A stretch of DNA of 64,000 nucleotides. Source: Acinetobacter sp. P8-3-8 (GTDB lineage Bacteria > Pseudomonadota > Gammaproteobacteria > Pseudomonadales > Moraxellaceae). The notes below the pieces were generated by a model. It ran no database searches and had not been told where the DNA came from. It saw nothing but the letters and a program-made list of their open reading frames with translations. The position numbers and the translations under genes were made by a program. This document shows, in pieces, positions 29,467 through 38,724 of the stretch (position 1 is its first letter; every line of letters starts with the position of its first letter). The DNA lies in NCBI RefSeq assembly GCF_000214135.1, contig NZ_AFIE01000006.1, forward strand, positions 57,796-121,795, in the 5' to 3' direction.

Positions 29467-31017
29467 TTAGTGCCATTTCAAACTTTGATCAGTTGAATTC
29501 AACAATTCAAGCTGTTCAAAACGATCAACCAAACGTTGTAAATCATGTTGCAAAGCACGATCTTCTTCTACAAAAGTGAAGCTTTCAAGCACCCAATGTT
29601 GGAACTGCGTTAACACCTCTCCCAATTGTTCACTCAATCCTCTCAGTTGAATGGCTTGCACTGCCGCACAGCTTAAAGCGGCCATGACTTGCTCAGTTAA
29701 TAGGATCACTCGACTGGCATCTCGTGCAGCAATCGTACCCATACTCACTTTATCTTGGTTATGACATTCTGTAGAACGAGAGAATATAGACGCAGCCAAA
29801 GTCTGCTTTAAAGCCTCTGCTGTCCATGCAGACACGCCGATTTGAACTGCTTTAAAACCGTGATTTAACGGTAAACGTTCAAGACTCGAACCTGTCAAAT
29901 TGCGAGGTAAACCATGATTCATTTTATGGTCTACCAATTGTGCCAATTGACGATCCATTAAATCAGCAATATTGGCTATCATGATTTTTAAACTGTCCAT
30001 GGCTTGAGCGATATGCCCGCCATAGAAATGACCACCATGTAAAACACGTAAATTCACAGGGTCAATCAATGGATTGTCATTACTTGAATTCAATTCATTT
30101 TCAATAAATTGACGTAACCACGTTTTGGAATCCTCAAAAACACCAATCACATGCGGTGCGCAACGTAATGAATAACGGTCTTGCAAACGTGGGCTTTGAT
30201 GTTCAGTTTGAACTTCACTATTCAACCAGTTACGAAGCTGAGCAGCAATATTTTGCTGACCTTGATGTGGTTTTTGTGCAAATAAAACCTCATCAAAATG
30301 ACTAGGATTACCTTCCAAAGCCAAAACATTCATTGTAGTAACTAAGGTACTGAGTAGTGAAATTTGTTCAGCTTTTTTATAATTTAAACATGCAATTGCA
30401 GTCATCACAGCTGTACCATTCATCAGTGCTAAACCTTCTTTAGGTCGTAGCACTAAAGCATCGAATTGATATTCAGCATAAACTTGCGCAATTGGTACGA
30501 TTTTATTTTGTGTTTTTTGATAAACATCACGCTCACCGACCAATGCACCTGCAATATAAGACAATGGCGTTAAATCACCACTTGCTCCGACAGAACCTTC
30601 TGATGGAATTACAGGGATAATATTTTCATTGAGCATCCATACTAAACGCTCGAGCAATGCCAAAGATACACCTGAATAGCCACGTGCCAATGAACACAAT
30701 CGTGTCACTACAACTGCACGTGCTGTGATCAAATCAAGATTTTGCCCTAATCCACAACCATGAAAACGAGATAAATGTAGTGGTAATTCATGGACTTGGT
30801 GCGGAGGAATTTCCACTAAACATGAGTCGCCATATCCAGTAGTCACACCATAAATAACGCCTTCTTCTTCTAACAACTGGTCTAGAAAATCAGCGCCACG
30901 CTGAATCAAGTTTTGCCATTGTTGTGAAGTTGGTAATGCCACCAAACATTGACCCTGAGCAACTGCAATCACCTGTTCTATTGTTAAAGCTTGTTCGCCA
31001 ACAACTAAAACTTTCAT
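29467..31017 (-). CDS. Aromatic amino acid ammonia-lyase (HAL/PAL/TAL family)
   Basis: Eliminates ammonia from an aromatic amino acid. The MIO cofactor triad Ala-Ser-Gly is at 145-147 in GSVGASGDLTPLSYIAG, and catalytic Tyr56 is in YGVTTGYG. The residues at the substrate-selectivity position read Phe-His (85-86, in LSRFHGCG), unlike Ser-His of histidine lyases or His-Leu of known tyrosine lyases, so the substrate is uncertain. In this setting it would make cinnamate or 4-coumarate as aryl starter. A TTG at 31032 is an alternative start; the ATG at 31017 gives MKVLVVGEQ. 516 residues. Confidence 0.85.
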   Translation of the reverse strand: MKVLVVGEQALTIEQVIAVAQGQCLVALPTSQQWQNLIQRGADFLDQLLEEEGVIYGVTTGYGDSCLVEIPPHQVHELPLHLSRFHGCGLGQNLDLITARAVVVTRLCSLARGYSGVSLALLERLVWMLNENIIPVIPSEGSVGASGDLTPLSYIAGALVGERDVYQKTQNKIVPIAQVYAEYQFDALVLRPKEGLALMNGTAVMTAIACLNYKKAEQISLLSTLVTTMNVLALEGNPSHFDEVLFAQKPHQGQQNIAAQLRNWLNSEVQTEHQSPRLQDRYSLRCAPHVIGVFEDSKTWLRQFIENELNSSNDNPLIDPVNLRVLHGGHFYGGHIAQAMDSLKIMIANIADLMDRQLAQLVDHKMNHGLPRNLTGSSLERLPLNHGFKAVQIGVSAWTAEALKQTLAASIFSRSTECHNQDKVSMGTIAARDASRVILLTEQVMAALSCAAVQAIQLRGLSEQLGEVLTQFQHWVLESFTFVEEDRALQHDLQRLVDRFEQLELLNSTDQSLKWH

Positions 31018-31032
31018 ATCTTTATTTTTCAA

Positions 31033-31959
31033 CTACTTATTCCAAAAATTATAAAAATTAAACCATTGATAGGGAGCACGTATGCAATGCTGTTCTAGCA
31101 CTTCCACATATTTTCGAGTGAAGTTTTGCATTGCAAGCAAACGGTTGGCACGTGGTAATTCAATCTTTTCTTCAAGCAAATGAATATGCACATCAAACTG
31201 CTGTTTTTGTCGATAGCAAAACACAGCCAATATCGGCACTTTCAACAAACTTGCTAAAATCCAAGCACCTTGAGGCCAATCAGCATCCTCACCTAAAAAG
31301 CTCACACGTTGTACACGTTGCGACTGTACAGGAACACGATCTGCAGCCAAAATAACCCATTCACCTTGTTCAAGTTTCTCTTGCAAAAGCACAGCAGTTT
31401 CAATACCCAGTTCATCTACAGAAATCAGATGTACATCCGCATTACTGTTAATTTTTTTCAAAAAATCATTAAATTTAGTTGCATGCTTTTGATAAACCAA
31501 CACATTAATTTTTTGTGAATTTTCCGATTTAATCGCACGTAATAATTCAATATTTCCAAAGTGCGATACAAGAATAATGGCACCTTTTTGATAATGCGCT
31601 TGAAAATGTTCATGGCCATGCAAATTCAGCTTTTGCTCTGGAATATTACCTAACCAGCCTTCAATTTTATCTAAAATACACTCACCAAACTGCATGAAAT
31701 GTGTATAGCTATTTGCAAGTGTAGGCACTTGTGAAAAAGGTGACTGCTTTCCTGCAAAACGATGCAATTGATTTAAATATTGTAATGATGCTTGTTTTGC
31801 AATATTTGAAAATAACCAATACCACATGATCACAAAATACAAAACGATACGACATAATACTCGTCCGCCTAAGCGGTAAAACCATAGCATCAACATCAAA
31901 GGGAGCATGCCCCCCTTCTCTTTTAAATGATTCCACTGTGGTGATTGCGATTCAGTCAT
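31033..31959 (-). CDS. LpxL/HtrB-like lysophospholipid acyltransferase
   Basis: Membrane-associated acyltransferase with one hydrophobic N-terminal segment (LCRIVLYFVIMWYWLF) and the HX4E active-site motif in LVSHFGNIELL, followed by ILAADRVPVQ and the typical C-terminal Trp/Phe-rich tail. Together with the PlsC-like enzyme at 35.5-36.3 kb it could attach the polyene acyl group to a lipid anchor. The frame is open to 32019, but the ATG at 31959 (MTESQSPQW) overlaps the glycosyltransferase end by eight bases and is preferred. Confidence 0.85.
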   Translation of the reverse strand: MTESQSPQWNHLKEKGGMLPLMLMLWFYRLGGRVLCRIVLYFVIMWYWLFSNIAKQASLQYLNQLHRFAGKQSPFSQVPTLANSYTHFMQFGECILDKIEGWLGNIPEQKLNLHGHEHFQAHYQKGAIILVSHFGNIELLRAIKSENSQKINVLVYQKHATKFNDFLKKINSNADVHLISVDELGIETAVLLQEKLEQGEWVILAADRVPVQSQRVQRVSFLGEDADWPQGAWILASLLKVPILAVFCYRQKQQFDVHIHLLEEKIELPRANRLLAMQNFTRKYVEVLEQHCIRAPYQWFNFYNFWNK

Positions 31960-32701
31960 CAACTGAACCTTTATATTTATTTCTGAGTAATCTTGGTAAA
32001 CGCAACAACATTCCAGCAAAAAGTCGTGAATGCGCTTTGCTCATGCCTAAATTGTCACGCCATGCATGAAAGTGTGAAATGCCTTGCTCAGGATAAATGA
32101 CTTTGGTCGGAACATTTACAAAAGAAACGTTGTCCCATTTTAAACGTACTAAGATTTCACTATCAAAGCCCATACGCAATTGAAATTTAGCCGTTTGAAT
32201 AATGGGCAATGTTTCAGTTAATGGATAAACCCGAAAACCACACATACTGTCTTTAATGTCAAAAGATAGACTGTTAATCCACACCCAAATATGCGTGGCA
32301 TAACGTCCATACAAACGACCTTTTGGAACCGTTTCATCAAAAACGGGCTGACCAATAATCATCGCGTGCGGATGTTGTTTTGAAATATCGATGAATTTTG
32401 CAATATCATTCCAATCATGCTGTCCATCTGAATCAATCTGTAAAGCATGACTTAAACCAAGCTCAACAGCTTTATTCAATCCCGTAATAACAGCCTGACC
32501 TTTACCTTGATTCTGCGCATGTTCAACGAGAATGACCTGTTCAAACTGAGTAGCAATATGACGTAGCAAATGCGTGCATTCTGCATCACTGCCATCATTA
32601 ACTAAAATAATCGGCAATTCAAATTGCATTAAATGTTCAATGAGTGCCTGAATATAATGTGGATGATTATAAACTGGAACAATAAATCCGTAATTAGACA
32701 T
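31952..32701 (-). CDS. Family 2 glycosyltransferase of the aryl-polyene cluster
   Basis: GT-A fold transferase: start MSNYGFIVPVYNHPHYI, then ILVNDGSDAECT and the metal-binding ALQIDSDGQHDW. No membrane segments. Related enzymes occur in aryl-polyene clusters and may add a sugar to the lipid anchor; donor and acceptor are unknown. An upstream extension to 32719 is open, but the ATG at 32701 overlaps the preceding gene by eight bases and gives the family start. Confidence 0.87.
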   Translation of the reverse strand: MSNYGFIVPVYNHPHYIQALIEHLMQFELPIILVNDGSDAECTHLLRHIATQFEQVILVEHAQNQGKGQAVITGLNKAVELGLSHALQIDSDGQHDWNDIAKFIDISKQHPHAMIIGQPVFDETVPKGRLYGRYATHIWVWINSLSFDIKDSMCGFRVYPLTETLPIIQTAKFQLRMGFDSEILVRLKWDNVSFVNVPTKVIYPEQGISHFHAWRDNLGMSKAHSRLFAGMLLRLPRLLRNKYKGSVDD

Positions 32702-34415
32702 GCGTCGCTCCAGTCTCAACCTGATGCTCTAAATGATCTTGCTGATTTAATTCGAACAGTAAGCGCCCTGAAGCCAACTTCAATTCACCTGAACTCATTT
32801 CAAAATAAACCTTATGCAACTTCCTCTGTAAAGTCAGTTGGACTTCTGAATATGGCTTAATTAAATCTTGAAATTTCAATTGCTCATAACCATTACACCA
32901 AGCTAAATCGCCCCAAACCTGTTTAGCGAAGTGTTGGATAAATCCAATTTGCCCCACTCCTGGATAGATTGGAAAATTGGGGAAATGCCCTTTAAAACAT
33001 TCCAATTCAGGTGGGAAAGCCAATTGATAAACGGTCTGATCTGCCGAATTTTGTTGTGCTAAAACAACAGGTAATAGTAAAGGCTTAAACAAAGCTTGCA
33101 TGGCTTGTTTATTCAATTTTGATTGTGCATTTCTAGGCAATTGCGGTAAAAAACGCCACTGTCGTGGAATGGCGATACTTTCTAATTTATCTTTTAATTG
33201 GTTTTTTAAAAGTGTCACAAAACTTGCTTTCGTACCTTGCATGAGTGCTGATTGTGCCTCTGCGTTCAATACAGCTACGCAGGTTAAAATCTGTCGATGT
33301 TCATGCTCAACCAATAATACATGACAGTCTATAACTTCATTTAAACTCAAAATCTTATGTTCGATCGCATCTAAACTCAGACGCTTTTCTTCTAGTTTTA
33401 CAATTCGATCTAAGCGTCCTAAAAGTTTAAAGGTACTTTTTGAATTTGAGGCTTCAACCAGTTGTACACGGTCACCTGTTAAAATCCAATCATCACTAAA
33501 TGCGTGATTGGTTTTAACTGCTAATTCTTCATTTTCAGTGGCTTGAATATCAACATTGGCAAATGGTAACCATAAGGCATCATCTTGATCGCGATGTGCG
33601 ATACCGCCAGTTTCAGAACTGCCCAACACTTCGATGATCGGACGATTCAACCATGGTCGTACACCCGCCTCTAATTTTCCACCCGAAGAATAGACATATT
33701 GGCAATTTTCCAAAATCACATCACTGGTCCAACGCTTAAGTAAAGCAGGACTAGAAATCACATAATTGGCAAGTTGAAATCGTGCAAGTTTACGTTGTGC
33801 TGCGACAATATTCTCAGGAAAAGCCAATTGCGGATTATAAAAACTACACCCGCTGGCAAGCGGTAAAAGTAATTTAAATAACAGACCGTAAATATGCTGA
33901 TGACTCACCGTCGCAATCGCAATCATAGACTCAGCTAAATCAAAACTTTGATTTAAACCTTGTACTTCATTGAGTAATTGACGCAATGTACGTGGAATTT
34001 TTTTAGGCTGCCCTGTTGAACCTGAGGTATAAAAATAAACTTGTGCCTGAGTTAAAAAACGCTCATCTAAATTTAAAGTGGAAAGCTCAAAGGTTGCTGG
34101 ACTGTCTTGCGTGATGACTTGCTGACGTGAAAGGAAGTAAATCCCTTGTTCAGCCAATTCTGACTCAAGATCTTTCACTCGATTTGGTGCAATCAACACT
34201 TGTTTTCTTGCCAATAACGTAGCAAAAAACAGCACTAAAAATTCATAGCTGTCATTTTCCCAAAGCGCATATTGCTCTGCATCTAATTTCTGAATCAGTG
34301 ATGCTTGCGCACAGACATCTTGCCAAAAATCAATAAAACGAATTTGACTCAGATCATCTTGAATGCACAAAATATGTTGTGCAAAAATATGCATTTGAAA
34401 ATGACACGCTATCAT
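32694..34415 (-). CDS. Adenylating acyl-ACP ligase fused to FabZ-like dehydratase
   Basis: 573-residue two-domain protein. Residues about 1-430 are an AMP-binding domain with the P-loop YTSGSTGQPKKIPR (about 129-142), ILTGDRVQLVEAS and GRLDRIVKLEEKRLSL. Residues about 445-573 are a hotdog domain with FKGHFPNFPIYPGVGQIGF, which carries the His of FabA/FabZ dehydratases. It would activate the aryl acid and load it on an ACP, while the second domain dehydrates. Overlaps the COG4648 gene by four bases. Confidence 0.88.
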   Translation of the reverse strand: MIACHFQMHIFAQHILCIQDDLSQIRFIDFWQDVCAQASLIQKLDAEQYALWENDSYEFLVLFFATLLARKQVLIAPNRVKDLESELAEQGIYFLSRQQVITQDSPATFELSTLNLDERFLTQAQVYFYTSGSTGQPKKIPRTLRQLLNEVQGLNQSFDLAESMIAIATVSHQHIYGLLFKLLLPLASGCSFYNPQLAFPENIVAAQRKLARFQLANYVISSPALLKRWTSDVILENCQYVYSSGGKLEAGVRPWLNRPIIEVLGSSETGGIAHRDQDDALWLPFANVDIQATENEELAVKTNHAFSDDWILTGDRVQLVEASNSKSTFKLLGRLDRIVKLEEKRLSLDAIEHKILSLNEVIDCHVLLVEHEHRQILTCVAVLNAEAQSALMQGTKASFVTLLKNQLKDKLESIAIPRQWRFLPQLPRNAQSKLNKQAMQALFKPLLLPVVLAQQNSADQTVYQLAFPPELECFKGHFPNFPIYPGVGQIGFIQHFAKQVWGDLAWCNGYEQLKFQDLIKPYSEVQLTLQRKLHKVYFEMSSGELKLASGRLLFELNQQDHLEHQVETGATHV

Positions 34416-35005
34416 TCTTTTAAATCACTCTTTCTTGAATCAGTCTGATCTGAGGCAATATTCAGATTTAGACGCTGTTGGCGTTTACGTAAAATAAATT
34501 CGCCTAATAATAAAATTCCCATCAATACATAGGAAATAAAACCATTATAAATCACCCAAACTTTCATCGGTGCAAACAACACGCTCCACAATGCAATTAA
34601 GGCATTGATCACGAAAAAAATACACCAAACTACAGTGACTTTTCGTGTCCAAATTACACCAGATTCAGGTAAATTGGGTTCAGCAAGACGTGCAAAACGC
34701 TCAATCATCGAAGGCGGTTTAATCAAGGTCGATGCGAAAATCATCCCTGCGCCAACACTCATCAACACAGGATACATTTTCAACCAAGCATGATCTTTCA
34801 AGAGTAAACTCAAGCCACCACACAGGATTGCAAACCAAGTCAGGGGCATCATGAGCTGATTACCTTGGCTAAATAAACGCACAATACCTAATGCGATGAG
34901 TATCACACTGACCCACAGAAAATGACCGTGCGATAAACTCCAACCCACTAAAAAGGGATAGATAACCATAAGTATGATTATTATCCCTTTAAATATGTGT
35001 TTCAT
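34412..35005 (-). CDS. COG4648-type inner membrane protein of the cluster
   Basis: 197 residues with about five to six hydrophobic segments (for example GIIIILMVIYPFLVGWSL, LMMPLTWFAILCGGLSLL and VWCIFFVINALIALW), ending in a charged cytoplasmic tail. Similar membrane proteins lie between the ACP and ligase genes in other aryl-polyene clusters. Function unknown. Starts by a four-base overlap with the second ACP gene. Confidence 0.75.
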   Translation of the reverse strand: MKHIFKGIIIILMVIYPFLVGWSLSHGHFLWVSVILIALGIVRLFSQGNQLMMPLTWFAILCGGLSLLLKDHAWLKMYPVLMSVGAGMIFASTLIKPPSMIERFARLAEPNLPESGVIWTRKVTVVWCIFFVINALIALWSVLFAPMKVWVIYNGFISYVLMGILLLGEFILRKRQQRLNLNIASDQTDSRKSDLKE

Positions 35006-35250
35006 TCAGCAAACATATTATGAATAACGGTCACAACATCTTGTACAGTGCGCACGTTTTTAAAATCTTCAGGTTGTACTTGTTTACCTGTCAATTCTTT
35101 AATTTTTACAACCAAATCAATTGCATCAATACTATCTACATCTAGATCCGAATATAGATTTGAATCAAGCTGAATCTCTTCAGGCTCAATTTCAAATAAC
35201 TCTTCCATCCACTCACGTAGTTTTTCTAGAATCTGTTCTTGCGTTAACAT
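35002..35250 (-). CDS. Acyl carrier protein 2 of the cluster
   Basis: 82-residue acidic carrier protein. The phosphopantetheine serine is in the DSI motif of YSDLDVDSIDAIDLVV (near residue 36). Two tandem ACP genes are usual for aryl-polyene systems, one thought to carry the starter and one the growing chain. Ten bases separate it from ACP 1. Confidence 0.92.
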   Translation of the reverse strand: MLTQEQILEKLREWMEELFEIEPEEIQLDSNLYSDLDVDSIDAIDLVVKIKELTGKQVQPEDFKNVRTVQDVVTVIHNMFAE

Positions 35251-35259
35251 CTTAACCTC

Positions 35260-35520
35260 TTATGCTTTTTGTTGCGCTTCAACCAAAGCAACTAAACTTT
35301 GAATCGATTTAAAATGCTGCTTGGTATCAGCAGACTCAGCATTTAAATGAATGTTATAACGTTTTTTCAACGCCAAACCTAACTCTAATGCATCAATTGA
35401 ATCCAAACCTAAGCCATCCCCAAATAGAGGGGCTTCAGTGTCGATATCATCTATGCTGATGTCCTCGAGGGCAAGTACATCAATGATCATTTGTTTTAAT
35501 TCATCAGCAAGATTGCTCAT
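35260..35520 (-). CDS. Acyl carrier protein 1 of the cluster
   Basis: 86-residue carrier protein with the phosphopantetheine serine in GDGLGLDSIDALELGL (near residue 41). Overlaps the acyltransferase gene upstream by 17 bases. Probable substrate of the phosphopantetheinyl transferase that closes the cluster. Confidence 0.93.
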   Translation of the reverse strand: MSNLADELKQMIIDVLALEDISIDDIDTEAPLFGDGLGLDSIDALELGLALKKRYNIHLNAESADTKQHFKSIQSLVALVEAQQKA

Positions 35521-36310
35521 TGTTTGATAACTCTTGATTAAAAAATTGTTGAAGTTTTTGATTTAATTGACGAACTTGTTTTGGAGAAATCTGAGCATCC
35601 TCTAGCACTTCATCAATATGAATCGCATCCAATACCTTAATTTGGATATGAAAGGGTTCAGATGGAACGTGATACCACTTTTCATTTTTAGTTAATGTCG
35701 ATGGTGTGCATCGAATTAAAACTGGACGAATGGGAACTTGAGCACGTAATGCAATATTGGCTGCACCACGTTGAAATTCATTTAAAAACTTGCCCTTTTC
35801 AGTTCGTGTACCTTCAGGAAAAATCAATAAAGATGCCGCTTGATCTTCTTGCAAACGCGCAACGCAATCGTGAATAAATTGTTCTGAACCAGCATTGAGA
35901 ATATAACCCGCAGAACGTACAGGCCCTTTGGTAAATGGATTTGACCACAGCGCTTCTTTGACCACACAGTTGGCTTTTTCCATCAGACCAATCAACACCA
36001 CCACATCAATTAAAGTAGGATGATTGGCAATAACCAACTCTTGACGGCTTTGTTTTAATTTTTCTAAGCCTTCAATTTCATAGGTCATAATCCCGAGCTT
36101 GACCATCATTTCCGTAAAGCCTTTAAAGCTATAACGAATGACTTGCTGAGCTCGCTGTTGTCTACATTTTGGCTCTTGGCTCGATAAATTCACCAATGGC
36201 GCAATAACACCACCAATCGCCACACCACCTAAACCAAAACTTGCAAAACTAAAGCCTGTTGCACCAACACGCCATGCATAATTGACTTTATTGCGTAGTT
36301 TTTTCATCAT
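35504..36310 (-). CDS. PlsC-like 1-acylglycerol-3-phosphate acyltransferase
   Basis: Acyltransferase with HX4D in LVIANHPTLIDVVVLIG and the FPEGTR motif (LLIFPEGTRTEKGK), plus a hydrophobic N-terminal stretch (FSFASFGLGGVAIGGVIAPL). It could place the polyene on a glycerolipid. The frame stays open to 36358, but the ATG at 36310 shares one base with the stop of the upstream gene (TAATG), a sign of translational coupling, and is taken as the start. An ATG at 36307 follows directly. Confidence 0.87.
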   Translation of the reverse strand: MMKKLRNKVNYAWRVGATGFSFASFGLGGVAIGGVIAPLVNLSSQEPKCRQQRAQQVIRYSFKGFTEMMVKLGIMTYEIEGLEKLKQSRQELVIANHPTLIDVVVLIGLMEKANCVVKEALWSNPFTKGPVRSAGYILNAGSEQFIHDCVARLQEDQAASLLIFPEGTRTEKGKFLNEFQRGAANIALRAQVPIRPVLIRCTPSTLTKNEKWYHVPSEPFHIQIKVLDAIHIDEVLEDAQISPKQVRQLNQKLQQFFNQELSNNEQSC

Positions 36311-36933
36311 TAACATTTTGACCATGCACCATAACTTTGTGGCAAAGTTTGTGTCCAAAATTCATTAAAATGCATAGCATCTAAATACTTAGGTTCCACT
36401 TGCTTTAACTTATTTTCATCTAACGCTATATTTGGCATCTCTAAACCAATCAAAGCTGCCATCGAAAAACCCTGAAAAATTTGATGTTCTTCATACACTT
36501 CTGGCAATGCTTCATCATAATAAACCACCATTGCTCGACCTTGCGGATGCATTGTTTTTAAATATGCATACGCCTCAATCATGGCTTCAGTCCAATCCGC
36601 ACACAAACTGGTACTCGGTGTTGCATCTTTACATAAGATTGAATATAAGCCTGCAACAGCATTATGGACAGAAGTTGAAAATTGCGTAGGCGATGGTGTC
36701 AAATCGTGTAATACATCTTCTAAAATTTTATAGGTTTTATGCTCATCACCATATTGTGATGCCCAAACAATATAATCAACTTTTTGTTGAGCCAAGCATT
36801 CGATTGCACTATTCAAGGCCAATTTAGCAATTGTAGACAAACGTCTGCGTTGCATTGCAGGGATATGCTCAAGCGCAGGATAAACCTCTCCCACACAACT
36901 GAATTTAAGCTGCGTAACATTTAATTGAATCAT
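36310..36933 (-). CDS. Ketosynthase-like chain length factor
   Basis: 207-residue, N-terminal-half-only ketosynthase homologue of the kind labelled beta-ketoacyl synthase chain length factor. RRRLSTIAKLALNSAIECL and SPTQFSTSVHNAVAGLYSI correspond to the regions before and around the active site, but Asn-Ala replaces the catalytic Cys position, so it is not a condensing enzyme by itself. It presumably pairs with a ketosynthase to set chain length. First gene of the cluster in transcription order. Confidence 0.82.
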   Translation of the reverse strand: MIQLNVTQLKFSCVGEVYPALEHIPAMQRRRLSTIAKLALNSAIECLAQQKVDYIVWASQYGDEHKTYKILEDVLHDLTPSPTQFSTSVHNAVAGLYSILCKDATPSTSLCADWTEAMIEAYAYLKTMHPQGRAMVVYYDEALPEVYEEHQIFQGFSMAALIGLEMPNIALDENKLKQVEPKYLDAMHFNEFWTQTLPQSYGAWSKC

Positions 36934-36994
36934 GCGAATTCATATACCCTGTACAACTATTATATTATATTTTTTTTGCAACATTGAAATTGCC

Positions 36995-37035
36995 TGAAAA
37001 TTATAACATTGACCATAAAAAGTGCATAGACAATC
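36995..37035 (-). promoter_or_regulatory. Candidate extended -10 promoter of the aryl-polyene cluster
   Basis: On the minus strand the sequence TGTTATAAT (37008-37000) is an extended -10 box about 65 bases before the first gene. No good -35 element is seen at the right distance. A second AT-rich TATAAT-like stretch lies nearer to the gene. Confidence 0.35.
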
Positions 37036-37071
37036 ATCTTGCTTCAATTTTAAGTCACAAAATTGATCAAA

Positions 37072-37100
37072 ACAAAAAACCCAAAGACGTCTTTGGGTTT
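37072..37100 (-). terminator. Terminator of der
   Basis: 24-base perfect palindrome at 37077-37100 with arms AAACCCAAAGAC and GTCTTTGGGTTT. On the minus strand it is followed by a T-run. Separates der from the downstream cluster. Confidence 0.9.
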
Positions 37101-37121
37101 CGATTGAACAGAAAATGAAGC

Positions 37122-38531
37122 TTAACTTCTGTATTTCTTTTCAGCCTTTTTAAATTTCTGAACATAACGACGTTTACGCGCTGCTACACGCTCATCTACT
37201 TGAGATTTACGACCTTCAAATGGGTTTTCAGACGTTTTAAAATCAACTCGAACAGGTGTTCCTTCAAGATTATAGACTTTACGGAATACATTTTCTAAAT
37301 AACGACGATAATCCGCAGGCGTCTTATCAACTTTATTACCATGAATAACAATCGTAGGTGGATTTTGTCCGCCCATATGTGCATAGCGCATTTTAATACG
37401 CTTACCACTGATCATTGGTGGTTGATGCGCTTCAGTAGCGTCATTCAAAATCTGGGTTAATTTTGCAGGTGAAACTTTTAAATGCGATGAATCATAAGCA
37501 CGATGGATCGTTGGATAAAGCTCACCTACACCTGTACCATGCAATGCTGAAATTAAATGCACTTTTGCCCAAGGAATAAAGTCAAAACGACGATCCACAT
37601 CCAATTTACATTGCTTGCGATCATACTCAGTCATGTTATCCCATTTATTAATGGCGATTACCATGGCACGACCTGCTTCAAGCGCATAACCAATTAAATG
37701 TAAATCTTGTTCTACTACACCTTCACGAGCATCCAAAACAACCACAATCACATGGGCATCTTTAATGGCTTGTAGCGTTTTGACGATTGAGAATTTCTCA
37801 ATCATTTCATCTACCTTACCTTTACGACGCACACCAGCAGTATCAATTAAGGTGTAATGACGACCATCACGTTCATAAGGAATATAAATAGAGTCACGTG
37901 TTGTACCCGGTTGGTCAAATGCCACCACACGTTCTTCACCCAATAAACGGTTAACCAAGGTCGATTTACCCACATTTGGACGACCAATAATCGCTAAACG
38001 TAAGCCTGTTGCTTTATCGTGATCTTCTGGGTTTTCATCTTCAGGAATGTCTGTTAGAACTTCCTCAAGCATTTGCTGTACACCACGGCCATGGCTGGCA
38101 GCCACTTGTAATGGCTCACCCATACCAAGTTTATAGAACTCAACCAATGCAGCTTCAGCGTGAACACCATCGACCTTGTTCGCAACAAGGTAAATTTTCT
38201 TACCTAAAGTACGTAACTCACGTGCAATCTGTTCGTCAGAAGCCAATAAGCCAGCACGTGCATCAACGACGAAAATAATAATATCCGCTTCATTAATCGC
38301 AGTTTTTGACTGTTCTGCCATATAAGAATCAATACCACCTTCACTTTCGCCGATACCCCCAGTATCAACAACAATGAAAGATTTATTTTCATATACCGCA
38401 TCACCGTATTTACGATCACGGGTCAAACCCGCGAAATCAGCAACAAGTGCATCACGACTCTTAGTAATCTGGTTAAATAACGTTGATTTACCAACGTTCG
38501 GACGCCCAATCAGCGCAATTACGGGTTTCAT
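37122..38531 (-). CDS. der: Ribosome-assembly GTPase Der (EngA)
   Basis: Double-GTPase needed for 50S ribosome maturation. Two complete G domains: [13 protein letters not shown] near residue 8, with DTGGIGE and NKVD, and [14 protein letters not shown] near residue 183, with DTAGVRRKG and NKWD. A C-terminal KH-like domain follows, with a basic tail ([16 protein letters not shown]). Length 469 is normal. A terminator lies between bamB and this gene, so der appears to have its own promoter. Confidence 0.97.
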   Translation of the reverse strand: MKPVIALIGRPNVGKSTLFNQITKSRDALVADFAGLTRDRKYGDAVYENKSFIVVDTGGIGESEGGIDSYMAEQSKTAINEADIIIFVVDARAGLLASDEQIARELRTLGKKIYLVANKVDGVHAEAALVEFYKLGMGEPLQVAASHGRGVQQMLEEVLTDIPEDENPEDHDKATGLRLAIIGRPNVGKSTLVNRLLGEERVVAFDQPGTTRDSIYIPYERDGRHYTLIDTAGVRRKGKVDEMIEKFSIVKTLQAIKDAHVIVVVLDAREGVVEQDLHLIGYALEAGRAMVIAINKWDNMTEYDRKQCKLDVDRRFDFIPWAKVHLISALHGTGVGELYPTIHRAYDSSHLKVSPAKLTQILNDATEAHQPPMISGKRIKMRYAHMGGQNPPTIVIHGNKVDKTPADYRRYLENVFRKVYNLEGTPVRVDFKTSENPFEGRKSQVDERVAARKRRYVQKFKKAEKKYRS

Positions 38532-38627
38532 AAATTAACCTTAATTCAAGATCAGCCAGTTGGACTGGTCTGAACATCAGATAAATAGGAGGAAATAGGG
38601 TCAAAGCCCTTGTCTTTCGACAATTCA

Positions 38628-38664
38628 AATAAAAACACGGGGTATTGAATATTCAATCACCCCG
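38628..38664 (-). terminator. Terminator after bamB
   Basis: Stem CGGGGT / ACCCCG extended through ATTGAATATTCAAT with one bulged base. The minus strand continues into TTTTTATTT. Marks the end of the rlmN-to-bamB transcription unit. Confidence 0.85.
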
Positions 38665-38724
38665 AGTTTAAAAAAATAGATTAGGACTAGTTTAACACAA
38701 GACTCAATAAATTTGACGATCAGT

